The notes under the pieces are model-generated. The model did not search any database. It was not told the origin of the DNA and saw only the letters and a list, made by a program, of their open reading frames with translations. DNA of 64,000 nt from Beta vulgaris subsp. vulgaris (lineage: Eukaryota > Streptophyta > Magnoliopsida > Caryophyllales > Amaranthaceae): the NCBI RefSeq assembly GCF_026745355.1, contig NC_079209.1, positions 23,897,733 to 23,961,732 on the forward strand, written 5' to 3'. Position 1 is the stretch's first letter, and each line of letters starts with the position of its first letter. This document shows, piece after piece, positions 1 through 11,989 of this stretch. The position numbers were made by a program, and so were the translations under genes.

Positions 1-592
1 GTGTTTTCGAGGAGTGAGTGTGAGACTCGACGGTTTCCAGCAAAAGTGGAAGAAGAATCGAAGGGGAAGGCAAAGGAAGGAGTGAGGAGATTGCGACGGT
101 GATAAGAGGAGTGAGAGGAAAGAAAAGGAGAAGACAGAGGAGTGAAGGAAAGAGAATGCAGAGGCCTTGAAACAGAAGAGATTAAAGGAGGGAAGATGAA
201 TGAATATATATGTGAGGAGGGAATTAAACGACGCCTATACTTCAAACCCTAGATGAATCTATTGTTGCGGTTTTGCCTATGAACCACAACAATAAGTTTA
301 TTGCACCTTTTTTTAAAATTTTCACGCATTTTAATAGGTTCAAATATTATTAAAAAAATAATATTCTAATCTATTATTGCGGTTTCGGCTGAAAACCGCA
401 GCAATAGATCTGGTCAAACAGTCTCCCAAATTTGAATTTTTTTCTATTGAGACCTATTGCTGCGGTTTTGGTTGGAAATTGCAGCAATAAGTCTATACTA
501 TATTTTACCTTTTCTTTTCACGTGATTTATTGTTGCGTATCGGTAAAACCGCATCAATACCATCGCAGCAAGAAGCAATTGTTCTACTAGTG
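1..592. mobile_element. CACTA transposon, terminal part (cut by window edge)
   Basis: The right border reads TTCTACTAGTG at 582-592, the inverse of a CACTAGTAGAA terminus typical of CACTA (En/Spm) elements. Inside it, at about 240-575, motifs like TTGCTGCGGTTTT and their complements recur in both orientations, the expected subterminal array of transposase binding sites. The other end and the target duplication lie outside the window. No coding exon is visible. The purine-rich stretch 1-200 is unassigned internal sequence. Confidence 0.75.
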
Positions 593-1475
593 ATTATGAG
601 GGAGGTGGTCGGGATGTTGATCTCGTGCATCTAACATTCATTGAGTAGGAATGGGACATGGTTTTGAAAATACCCCTCTCACGTTTTTAGCCTGAGGACC
701 ATTTGTATTGGTGGCCTACCGCCTACTGCGAACAGTTTGTTTTTCGTAATATCATGTTACTGGTTAGCTCGTCTTGGCCACATCCGAGCGTGGGAAATTC
801 AACTTGGTGAGTGGAATCAAAGCTTTGGAGGATAGTATGGAGTATTGATGTCCATCGAAGATGGTTCACTTTATAAGTGAGCATGCAAAGGTAGCCTAGC
901 TGTTCAAGAAAGGCTTTACTTTCGTCACATTCGCTATTCACCTACGTGATTTGTGGTGATCAACAAGAGACAATCTTTCATGCCATGTTCGAATGTACCC
1001 AGGCCAAAGCCATATGGCTGGTTAGCGGATTTTATTCCCTTATAGCTTATGCTCCTCGTTCTTCTTTCTATGAGTGTTTCGAATGGTTGGCAAGCAAGGT
1101 GTCGCGAGATGAGTTGCGCGTGTTGTGTCCCTTGATGTGGGATGCTTGGTTTTGCCGAAATAAGTTTATCTTTGAGAATCAAATATTGAATTGAGTTGAG
1201 GTGGCTTGTAATTTCTCGAGACTGGTGGACGAGTATTGTGCATATGCTGAGCATGTATTTCGGCCTGTGATGGGTGTTTGGTTTAGTCCCACAAGTGGGT
1301 GCCCCCTAGTAGCTGGATTTTTAAATGCGAATTTTGATGCTCATGTGAGTGAGAATGGGGAGATTGGTTTGGGTTTGATATTGAGGAGAAGCATTGGAGA
1401 AGTGGTTTTCCTTGTAATGAAACGAGTAGCGGCTAAATGGGATGCCACCTTGGCTGAAGCTATGGCAGCATGATT
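593..1475 (+). pseudogene. LINE retrotransposon ORF2 fragment (zf-RVT and start of RNase H)
   Basis: Conceptual translation gives the C-terminal part of a plant L1-type ORF2. There is a degenerate connector, then the zinc-binding zf-RVT motif with CGDQQETIFHAMFEC at about 950-995, then a tryptophan-rich stretch, then the start of an RNase H domain (FLNANFDAHV, then GLGLILRRS, ending AEAMAA at 1473). Frameshifts and stops occur near 870-945 and at 1192-1200. The reading stops abruptly where the copia LTR begins at 1476 and resumes at 14582, so this is one LINE copy interrupted by the copia element. Upstream it abuts the CACTA end at 592. Non-functional. Confidence 0.75.
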
Positions 1476-2188
1476 TGTAGGAACTTAGATGCATAATGTG
1501 GAAAATCAAGTATCAAATACTTGTACATCTATCCCAAGATCATTGCATAAATTAGTATGAATCAAACAATAGTATAGAATTATACCTTTGATGCGTATGT
1601 TCCTCTTGTCCACCAAACTTCTAGTGGAGATCACCTTAGAACGTCAAGCGTCGTTCCTCTAATGTTGGTCCACGAACAACACTTGGATCACCACGTATGC
1701 TAGTACGGAAGAGAGACAAACTCACTTGCTTTTGGTGGTGTATGAGGGCCGAAATATGGGGAGGAAAACTAGAGAGAAAAATCAGATTTTTCTCTTAAGA
1801 AGATGACACACAAAAAGATGCTCAACAATGTAACTCCTAATACAAATATATAGGAGTGGTTACAAGTGAACTTCATGAGGTTTTATTGGCCTCATAATGT
1901 GATACATTATGAGCCTAATAAACTCATAAGTTACACATCTTTTCCATCCACCATAAAACCGTCCAACCCATTTCACAAATGGGTTTGGATATTATCCAAA
2001 TGTTATTACTTGTGTGACCTCATATGACCCAATAATACTAGTAGTTGCCCTAAACATATTAGTCCAACAAACCACAATTAGCTTCTAGCAAAACGTTGTG
2101 ATCATCTAATATTATTGAATATATTATCTCCATAACTTATCCTAATATTATTTAGTTTATTACACTTGATCGAGGACAAAATCCTTCA
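1476..2188 (-). repeat. Copia 3' LTR
   Basis: 713-base long terminal repeat, TG...CA bounded, next to the polypurine tract at 2189-2199. It matches 13931-14581 with a few substitutions and small indels. It holds a local inverted repeat around TTATTGGCCTCATAAT. Confidence 0.85.
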
Positions 2189-3308
2189 ATCTCCCACTTT
2201 TCTAAGAACAAGTGTGTAACCTTCAAACTCCTTAAGTCGTTTAATGTCTAACTTGATGATATGATAACATCATATGTTCATCATACCAATATTCAAGTCG
2301 TTCCTTGAAATATGAGTTCGAACTGTTGAAACAAATGATTAACTTCTTAATCCATTTGAGCACGGCCATGCATTTTCAGTTCTCACTCTTCAAGAGGCCA
2401 AGACACCAATCCTAACTCTTAGGAGGACTGATCGAATCTTGTATGACCAAAGCTCCCACTCAATTCATAGCAGTTCCTATCGCTGCTTTTATAACCTCCT
2501 TTTACGGCACGGCGTTTTGCAGCGTCAAGAACATACTAATCCTTAAGTAAGAACACTTTCATACTCATGTCAAAGGAATCCACTAAATATATTAATAAGA
2601 GTCTCACACTACTAGAAAAGGAGTGTTTTCTCAACGCTTTTCTACAATATTCGAGACGGAAAAATGCGTTGAGAAATTGATTCTCAACGCATTCTAAAAG
2701 CGTCGAGATTTCACGCGTGGAGAATTCTCGACGCTTTCCTGCGTTGAGATTCCCAACGCAGAGACGTGTCTAGTATGACTTGTGACGCTTTTTTGTGTTG
2801 AGTTTCTCAACGCTTTTTTGCGTCTTGAAATATGCGTGACGCTGTTTTGTGTTGGGTTTCTCAACGCTTTTCTGCGTCGCGCAATATGCTCTAGATACAT
2901 TCTAGCGTCAAGATTATTTTACCTCCACAAATAAATTTTTAGAGCCAAAAGAACTCTTAACACGAAAAAGTGTCGAGATTTTAGCTTAGAAAAAACATCT
3001 AATAATAATAGCCATTATTTAATTGGATATGGATCAAATATAATATATTATAAGCGATTTTCCAATAAAAAATAATACTTAAGTAGAAATGACCAATAAT
3101 ATATATAATAATATTAATATCTGTCTTAATTAACTAATGATTAAATACACACTAAAATATTCTGTTCGATCACAAATAAGTCAATTAGATAATGTCTACT
3201 ATCAACTTCTTAAAACCTTATAAAAAAACATAACAAAAGAAATATATCTTTTACAAAGCCTTTTCAAATCATTAATAGCTTTACGAGTTGTACTAATTTA
3301 ATGGATCC

Positions 3309-3594
3309 TTGGCTTCTTTTCCTTCACCATCATCTTGATCCTTGAAATAAAACAAAGAATGACATAAGTAATCTTATATAATGTGATATATTATAGTGAT
3401 GATCAATTATAAAAAATGTAAAAAAAGTTAGTTAATGACAAAAGAAAAGAATAGGTAACTAGTAAGCAACTTGATTTTTCCTAATTGGTTGGTAGAACCT
3501 ATTAAACTGCACATGGTACCTAACACCACGACTGTGCCAAACGTCTATGGACTGAATTGAACCGCTCATCAACTGAAGTTCACCCTTAGAATCT
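3309..3594 (-). other. Two exon-like segments inside the CACTA element
   Basis: On the minus strand, an acceptor TTTGGCAG near 3595 opens a frame reading DSKGELQLMSGSIQ then SIDVWHSRGVRYHVQFNRFY down to about 3478. After about 125 bases an acceptor TTTCAAG opens DQDDGEGKEAKDPLN and a stop near 3309. This looks like the last two exons of a gene, either element-encoded or captured. The family is not recognised and the donor between them is weak. Confidence 0.3.
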
Positions 3595-4542
3595 GCCAAA
3601 GAAAATATACTTTTGCTTAGGAGCACCCATTAGCAAGAATCCAAGACTCTTTACAAGGAAACATCTGAAAACATATAAGGTAATTAGAGGCTGCTCAAAG
3701 GGCATATGGTAGTGCTGCAAAGTCGACAACACTCAAAAAATTCCTAAATTTTAAGGGGATAGTTCACACTGCTAACCATCATTAGTAATTGATATGACTG
3801 CACCTCATCACAAAAAGTATACTTGTAAGATTCATGTCAAGATGGAAAATACATCATAAAGGTTACAAGAGCAATGTAGGTTAGCAATGTGGAAAACTAG
3901 GAATGTCAAAATCCTTCTACTAGCCAAAATTTGACAATAAACATTTGGAAGACAAGATCTACAGTATATCTAAGTTCTTAACTAAGGATAAACTAGTATA
4001 TCAAAACCAGAGACGAAGGATAGTATTCATTCTGGAACTTTAACCCAGCAGAAGCTTAAAAAACCTAGCAGAAGCTTAAAAAATCCTCACCTGTACATAT
4101 CATTTTAGCAATATATATATGGAAGCAACAAAATTAAGTGGTACATAATCTAGGTTAAGTAAACTTAATTAGGTTTGATTATAGCATGTTTAATTATAAG
4201 CTTAATGTGTATATAGTATGAGATCATTAATGATTATTGTCAGTTAGCAATCTGATGCAGTTTTGTATCTGCTCTTTAAAGCACCAAAAGTGAAGAATAC
4301 AGAAGAAAATAAACTTAACTAAATAAGGAAAATAATAGCATATAGGGAACTTAACATACATGTGACCAAGTGTTTTATGTTTTATGAGTTTGTACTGAAC
4401 CTGGGAACCTTTCATCTTTCTGTGAACATAAGAGAGCATGCAAATTTATACTGCCAATCTGGCTCTGGCGTTGCAATTGGGAATTTTATAATGTTCTGAC
4501 AGGCAACCTATAAGTGTTCTGATCTTTATGCAAATTTTACAG

Positions 4543-4605
4543 GCAATTGTCTTTACTTCGGAAGATTATAAGGATCTCCAGGTGCCCCTTCTAGCTATAA
4601 TTCAG
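4543..4605 (+). other. Exon-like segment inside the CACTA element
   Basis: A 63-base open stretch flanked by TTTTACAG acceptor and GTGAGC donor encodes AIVFTSEDYKDLQ plus VPLLAIIQ. Its length is a multiple of three and the splice sites are strong. I do not recognise the family. It could be a second captured host-gene exon, opposite in orientation to the tomosyn-like piece. Confidence 0.35.
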
Positions 4606-5683
4606 GTGAGCAAAACTCAAATCGCATTGAATTAATCCGGCCAGTCTGTCTTGCCTCTTGGTGTGCTGCAATATTTATCTTCGTGATGAAGGGTAAGGAA
4701 TGGGAAGGCTTGGAGGAACTTTATAGACAAGGATCTGTATGATACAAATCGTGTCACGCTGGCTTTAAGGGTTTGAATGATAAATTAGTAACTGCTCTAA
4801 ATCTCCAATGAAGGAGAAACAAAACTCTGGCTCTGGATTCACTTTTGAATCTGGTTCACTGTTAGAGCTTGAAGCCAAACACAAAAGTTTAATCAAAATT
4901 GTCCAACCTTCCAGTGGTGAACTTATGAATATATAAATATGTTAATCGAACTCCTTTTTGTATCTGCAACTTATAGGAAACTTAACTAAATAAGGAAAAT
5001 AATAGCATATAGGGAACTTAACATACATGTGACCAAGTATAATTACTTTCACTTCCAAGCTTAATGACGCACTGTTACTACTAAAGTTACAACCGAATTA
5101 ACTTAGTTTATTTACAAATAAGCCCATGAAACTGGTCAATGGAAGTGGAACCAATAGGCCCCTTAAGTTCATGTTGCCTTGATATTCTTGTTGCATCTTC
5201 TGATTACAAAAGTTCAATTTGAGGTGTGTGTTGTGCCTTATGAAAGGCTTCATTCTTTTCCTTGAAGGTTTCCCTGTGTTCTGTTAGTTGCTGGCCCATT
5301 ATTTTGCTGACAACATGTATTCTTTTTTTAGCATTACTGGATCTGCTTCAAGACATGCAACAACAAATGTTTATAGGTTTCTTTATCTTTTAGAACCTTT
5401 TAACTGTATAACAGAACATGGGATTCTCATTCTCATACCTTCCATTACAACCTTTTGAACCAAATGCCCCCTTTACTGGATGAGGGGCATTTGAAAAGCT
5501 GTCAATAATCTTTGTTTTTACATTATCTAAAGTTACTACTTATTTAGATTGTGGTAGAATGAAAGTAGATGCTCTTGAGAACAGTTTATTCTAATAGCAA
5601 TTTGCATCATATTAGTGCCAAAAGGCCATTGATGAGATGATGATAGATACCATTTAGCAAGAGCTTTTCATCTGTCTCTTACA

Positions 5684-5815
5684 TTGTGGGTAGGTTGGCA
5701 GTAGCTAGGGGTTGGCAGAAAGGGGGAGGGGGGCAGCAGCTAGCAGGGTTGGCAGAAAGAGGGAGGGGGTATAGGGGGAGGGCAGTACCTAGGAGAGGGG
5801 GTGGCAGTAGCCATA
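5684..5815 (+). repeat. G-rich tandem tract
   Basis: Repeats of GGTTGGCAGAAAGNGGGAGGGG type, about 130 bases, with many runs of three or more G on the plus strand. It lies inside the CACTA element. G-quadruplex formation is plausible. No gene seen. Confidence 0.7.
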
Positions 5816-6236
5816 ACAATACTCTATTAAGATGATATGAGAAGCCAAAAACAACCCCATTCATAGCCCCAAAACTGCAGCAAACTGCAGCACAAACAGT
5901 ACAAAATCGATACCTAAACTACAACAAAAACACACAGCAATAATCGAGTAGTTTTTTCTTTTCTTTTCTTCTGGACATATAGAAGGGGAAAAAGCCAAAA
6001 AGAGAGGCAAGAAAGTTCAGAGAGACAGAGAGCAAGAGATAGAATGTGTGGCAACAACCTAATCATTACTAAAAATTATCAGTAATTTTGTTCTCAATAA
6101 CGTTGAAACGATCATTATATATACATGTGTACTCATAAGTGATACATCAGGATTAACCGTTCATAGAAAGCATATTGGTATGGTAGTAGTATAATGATAA
6201 CACAGATTAGCAAAACGACGACAGAGTTCAACTTAC

Positions 6237-6355
6237 AAAGTTCCAATTGCCAAAAGCTGCTGAATGGGATCGTAAGCAAGACAGGAAGCCGTAGAAGGGA
6301 TTCCATAGTGAGCAATAATTTGTAATCCTTGAAAACCAAATTTACCACGTACCAG
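6237..6355 (-). pseudogene. Captured exon of a plant tomosyn/Lgl-like WD40 gene
   Basis: Minus-strand translation gives FGFQGLQIIAHYGIPSTAS followed by CLAYDPIQQLLAIGTL, ending at a canonical donor GTAAGT (6236-6231) in the phase expected to continue with DG. From memory, this is the conserved N-terminal start of the plant Lgl/tomosyn (Sro7-like, SNARE-regulating) WD40 family, where HYGIPSTAS and DPIQRLLAIGTLDG are hallmarks. I cannot find the next exon in the element, so only a fragment was captured. The intron donor is intact, so capture was at the DNA level. Not expected to be functional. Confidence 0.6.
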
Positions 6356-7786
6356 ATGAAACCGCAAACAATTTTTGCAACGTAAATGTATAACAATATA
6401 TCCTTTCAAGAAGACAAATTGCTTCTAAAAAATTAATTGTATCCCTACCAAAGAAGTTCTTCTTTCACCATACAAAAGATTGCACTAGACTGACTGCTAA
6501 TGACAGTCCAGCAGAACTTGCCCATCTCCTAAATTGTCCACATATTTCCGACTAGCCAATCGTACAATAGAATTAAAACAAAATTAGAGTATTATAACAA
6601 AAAAAATCACATAAACCTCATCAAACGCAAAGCAAACTTAACACTTTGTAATCCAATATATACTAAATTGAACAACAATAAACCTCATCAAACGGAAATG
6701 CATATCCAGTATCCCAACAAAATTTAACCGAAAACCCTATAGGATAATTGAAGATATTCAAAAAACTTGTGACAAATTAATAACAATAAATCAAAAAAAT
6801 CGAAACTATACAATTGAGATATACAGAATACCTCATGCTCGTTTTCAATTGTTGCAGATCTGAAACTACTTGGTGGTAAAAATCAGAGAAGATGATTGGA
6901 CACCCTTCACAAATATTAGTGCCATAACAAAATTGATTGTTTGAAGATTAGCTCATTGCTTTAAATTGAGATAACAATAGCTTTTTCTTATTCTAATTTA
7001 GGTTTTTTTGGAGGAAAAGATGAACAAGAATGGAGTTCGTGGGATAAGTGCCTTGCTACAGACCTACAATATGTCTGTGACTGAAGGGTTTAATTTTCTT
7101 CTTTTCTTTTTAGTTTTCCTCTTTTCTGAAATATTGAAGTGAATGAAGACAACCGCTTTTTTCCCCCAAAATTTCAACGAGCGGGCAAATGATGATTTTT
7201 CCCAAAATTTAAACGACGCGGGTAAATGGTCACACGCTTGGCACGTGACCAATCTCGACGCTTTTATGTGTTGAGAATATTTCTAGACACACAAAAGTGT
7301 CGAGAAAACACAGAATAATAAATACACGAAGAACGCTTTAACATAGTGTCGAGGGAATAGTGTTGAGAAAATACTCTTTTTGTAGTAGTGTCATAAACCT
7401 TTTAGAGAACTCCCACTAGGTCTGCCCAGCGTGTATCAACTATACAAGCCTATGCAAATGACTAGACATCTCCATGTCCCTATAGCCCATAAAACTGCGC
7501 TATCAATCAACTTGCAGTCTAGTCCATAAAATTGAATCATTTACGTTCAACTTAATGATTCGAACTAGGGACTAAGGTATATTATAACTCCTGTTCACTA
7601 GATAGAGTTCCATTTGTCAAATCACGTATTTGACAATTCTATCAAACGTTATAAAATACTTTGAACGTTTTATTTAATACTAAACCAAGATTAATTAAGA
7701 ACAAAACTTTTATTGATAAACATAAACATAATATATCAAAGCGAGTAATTATAACTGTGAACTAATTAAAAGTAAATAGTACACAA

Positions 7787-10700
7787 TTAAACCCACTCTC
7801 CTATATGCTTAAGCCCTATAGCCCTAGTATGACTCTCATGCTTGGGATGTGGCAAAGGTTTAGTCAAAGGGATCAGCGAATTGCTATCCGTATGAACCTT
7901 GCAAACTATTACATCCTTTCTCTCAACGATTTCTCGAATGAGATGAAACTTTCTAAGTACATGTTTACATCTTTGATGTGATCTTGGTTCCTTAGACTGA
8001 GCTATGGCACCATTGTTATCACAATGTAAAACAATACCATCTCCAACACTAGGCACTACTCCTAGCTCCAGAATGAACTTCTTCATCCAAACGGCTTCCT
8101 TTGCTGCATCTGCTGCAGCAATATACTCAGCTTCTGTCGTAGAATCAGCGACAGTGCTTTGCTTTGAACTTTTCCAGCTCACTGCCCCTCCATTTAGACA
8201 AAAGATGAAACCAGATTGGGATCGGAAATCATCTTTGTCAGTTTGGAAACTTGCATCTGTGTAACCCTCAACAATTAACTTACTTTCACCTCCATACACT
8301 AAGAAATTATCCTTAGTCCTTCTCAAGTACTTTAGGATATTCTTAGCTGCACTCCAGTGTGCGTCACCTGGATTTGATTGGAATCTGCTACACATGCTCA
8401 AGGCATATGAAACATCTGGGCGAGTACAAATCATGGAGTACATAATGGACCCTATAGCTGACGCATAAGGAACATTACTCATTCGCTTAATCTCATCAGG
8501 CCCAGAAGGACACTGAGTCTTGCTAAGCGACACTCCATGTTGCATGGGTAGGAAGCCTCTCTTAGAGTTTTCCATGTTGAACTTAGTGACGATTTATCTA
8601 TATAAGTTCGTTGGCTAAGTCCGATCATCCTCTTAGACCTATCCCTATAGATCTTGATCCCCAAAATGTACTCAGCGTTTCCAAGGCTTTCATAGAAAAA
8701 CAACTTTTTAACCATTCCTTGACTGACTCAAGCATGGGAATGTCGTTTCCTATGAGAAGTATGTCATCTACATACAAGACCAAGAAGACTATGTTACTCC
8801 CACTTTCCTTCTTGTAAACACAAGACTCTTCTCCGTTTTTGAGAAAACCAAACTGTTTGATTGTCTCATCAAAACGAAGATTCCAACTCCGAGATGCTTG
8901 CTTCAATCCATAAATGGATTTTTGAAGCTTACATACGCTCTAGGATTTTCTGGATCCACAAAACCCTCCGGCTGTGTCATATACACATCCTCTTTCAAGA
9001 ACCCATTCAAGAAAGCGGTTTTGACATCCATTTGCCAAATCTCGTAATCATAAAAGGCGGCGATCGCTAGGAGTATCCGAACGGATTTAAGCATGGCTAC
9101 CGGTGAAAAGGTTTCGTCATAGTCTATACCATGAACTTGCTTGAACCCTTTTGCAACCAACCTTGCTTTGTAAACTGAATATTACCATCCTTGTCTGTTT
9201 TCACTTTGAAAACCCATTTGCAACCAATAGGTGTAACCCACGGGCAAATCTACCAAGTCCCATACTTGATTTTCGAACATGGATGCCATTTCGGACCTCA
9301 TGGCTTCAAGCCATTTTTCAGAGTCTTCACTCATCAAAGCTTGCTTGTAAGTAGTAGGTTCCTCAAATTCTAAAATCATTATCTCAGAATTTTCGGTTAA
9401 CAAGAAATCAACAAACCTCTTGGTTGGTATTCTTGTTCTACTAGACTTACGAGGGGCTGCAACAGGAGAAATTTTCTTCTCAACAATTTGAGAATTTTCG
9501 CACGAATTAGATTCGAGTGGGACAGTAGGAGGTTCGTGTACGGGATGCACGTCCTCCAACACTTGGTCAGTTATGGGAGAAGATTCCTCCAAAGGAGGAA
9601 CTACTTCAAGCCCAACATCTGGCTCTTGTGTCGTTGTCTCTAACATAGGATGAACTATGTCCATTTGTTGCTCTTCTCGAACTTCTTCGAGAAATACATT
9701 ACTCCCACTTGCCTTTTTGGAAATAAAATCTTTTTCCAAAAAGACACCACGACGAGCAACAAACACTTTCCCTCAGTGCGATTGTAGAAGTAATAGCCCT
9801 TGGTTTCCTTGGGATAACCCACAAAGAAACACTTATCTGATTTAGGGGCGAGTTTATCTGAAAGTAAACGCTTTACATAAACCTCACATCCCCAAATACG
9901 TAGAAAAGACAAGTTTGGAACTTTTCCACTCCATATCTCATATGGTGTCTTATCTACTGCCTTTGATGGAGTTCTATTAAGTGTGAAAGTAGCAGTTTCG
10001 AGAGCATATCCCCAGAAGGATATTGGAAGATCAGCAAAACTCATCATAGACCGAACCATATCAAGTAGAGTTCGGTTCCTCCTTTCCGAAACACCATTCA
10101 ACTGAGGTGTTCCAGGCGGAGTGAGTTGTAAAGAATTCCACAACTCTTCAAGTGATCATAAACTCTTGGCTCAAATATTCACCACCACGATCGGATCGCA
10201 GTGCTTTGATTGTTTTGCCAAGCTGGTTTTGGACTTCATTTTGGAATTCTTTGAACTTTTCAAATGATTCCGACTTATGCTTCATTAAATAGACATATCC
10301 ATATCTACTTAAATCGTCCGTAAAAGTAATGAAGTATCCAAACCCTCCCCTAGCTTTTGTGCTCATTGGTCCACATACATCAGTATGTATTAGGCCCAAT
10401 AGATCACTGGCCCTTTCACCCTTTCCAGTAAAAGGTGACTTTGTCATTTTACCCATTAAACATGATTCACACACATCAAATGGCTCAAAGTCAAAAGATG
10501 TTAGAAGTCCATCTTTATGAACTTCTGAATGCGTTTCGCGTTTATGTGTCCTAAACGACAATGCCATAAGTAAGTAGGATTAGTATCGCTTGATCTATGT
10601 TTTTTGCTGTCTATGTTAAGGACATCTTTGTCTAAGTCTAGGAAATATAGACCATTAGACCTTTAGCAGTGGCATAAAACATTGAATTCAAATAAACAGA

Positions 10701-11989
10701 GAAACAACCTTTCTCAATTGTAAATGAAAACCCTTCATTATCCAAAACAGGAATAGAAATAATGTTTTTGGTAATAGCAGGAACGTAATAACAATTATTA
10801 AGCTCTAATATTAATCCAGAAGGCAAAGGTAGACTATAAGTCCCAACTGCAACGGCGGCAACTCTTGCACCATTTCCAACTCGCAGTTCCACCTCTCCTT
10901 TAGCCAAGGTTCTACTCCTTCTTAGTCCCTGCACATTCGAAGTAATGTGAGAAACACAACCGGTATCAAATACCCAAGAAGTAGAGTTGCTAAATTAATG
11001 TCAATGACATAGATACCTGAAGAAGAAGCCCCAGACTTCTTATCCTTCAAGTACTTGGGCAGTTACGCTTCCAATGACCTATTTGATCACAATAGAAGCA
11101 CTTGGCATTTGCGGCCACCTTTGGCTTTGCCTTTGCCTGTGGCTTAATAGCAGTCTTAGTGGCAACTTGCTTGCCCTTATCTTGCTTTTTCTTGCCAGCC
11201 CATTCCTTCTTAAAACCCTTTTCCTTTTGAACCATAAGAACTTCCTTCTTAGGTCAATAGTGATGTTTTGCTCGGCAGTCATGAGCATCCCATTAACTCA
11301 GCAAGGGTTTTCGACACCCTCATCATATTGAAATTCAATCGAAACGTATTGAACCCCTTATGAAGTGAGTGCAGAATGATGTCAGTAGCCAACTCTTGGC
11401 TATAAGGAAAGCCCAACCTCTCCATGGCTTCGAAATAACCAATCATTTCGAAGACATGAGTGGCGACCGGCTTGCCTTCAACTAACGAACACTCAAGAAT
11501 AGCCTTGTGAGTTTCATACCTCTCTATCCGAGCTTGTTGTTGAAACATGGTTTTCAACTGTCGGATAATGCTATAGGCATCCAAGCTTGCAAACCTCTTT
11601 TGAAGGCTTGGTTCCATAGCCGCTAGCATAAGGCAAGTAACAATTACTGACCTTTCTGCAACGGCCTTATGGGCCTCTTTCTCAGCATCAGTAGAGGTAG
11701 TAGTTAAAACTGGGATCGGGGTTTCAAGAACATCCTCTCGACCTTCGGACCTAAGAACAATTCTTAGATTCCTTTCCCAATCAAGGAAGTTGTTCCCGTT
11801 CAATTTATCCTTCTCAAGGATTGAACGTAAGTTAAAAGGTGAATTATTGTTGTTACCAGACATGATATCTACATAGAAGATGCAAAAAGTATAAGTATGT
11901 TTATCATAATAGCTTTTAACAAATTTTAAACACTTTAAAATAAAAGCTATGCACTTGACCAATTTTAACGTGTCCCCTTTTTGAATCAA
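7787..11989 (-). pseudogene. Copia gag-pol polyprotein gene, frameshifted
   Basis: Gag begins at 11864-11989 with the UBN2-like core (LERNLRIVLRSE, KAILECSLVEGKP). A complete CX2CX4HX4C zinc knuckle lies at about 11059-11100. The protease keeps FDTG near 10970. The integrase keeps an HHCC-type start near 10540-10570, FTDDLSRYGY, LRSDRGGEYLS and SERRNRTLLDM. The RT keeps YVDD at 8763-8774. RNase H runs to the stop at 7787 (DASFQTDKDDFRSQSG, TEAEYIAA). The reading frame changes at least near 11280, 11240, 10985, 10550, 10145, 9770, 9180, 8905 and 8590, so no polyprotein can be made. All catalytic motifs remain recognisable, implying moderate age. Lineage within copia not assigned. Confidence 0.9.

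Larger units (their letters stand above)
2607..7390. mobile_element. Non-autonomous CACTA transposon inside the copia element
   Basis: Terminal inverted repeats CACTACTAGAAAAGGAGTG at the left and the inverse of CACTACTACAAAAAGAGTA at the right agree over about 30 bases with 4 mismatches. The 3-bp target duplication is TCA at 2604-2606 and 7391-7393. Subterminal copies of TCTCAACGC/GCGTTGAGA crowd 2630-2900 and 7250-7380. No transposase is encoded. The interior is AT-rich and contains exon-like pieces of host genes (see separate entries), so it is a gene-capturing derivative. It lies in the copia 3' region between the pol stop and the 3' LTR. Confidence 0.9.
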
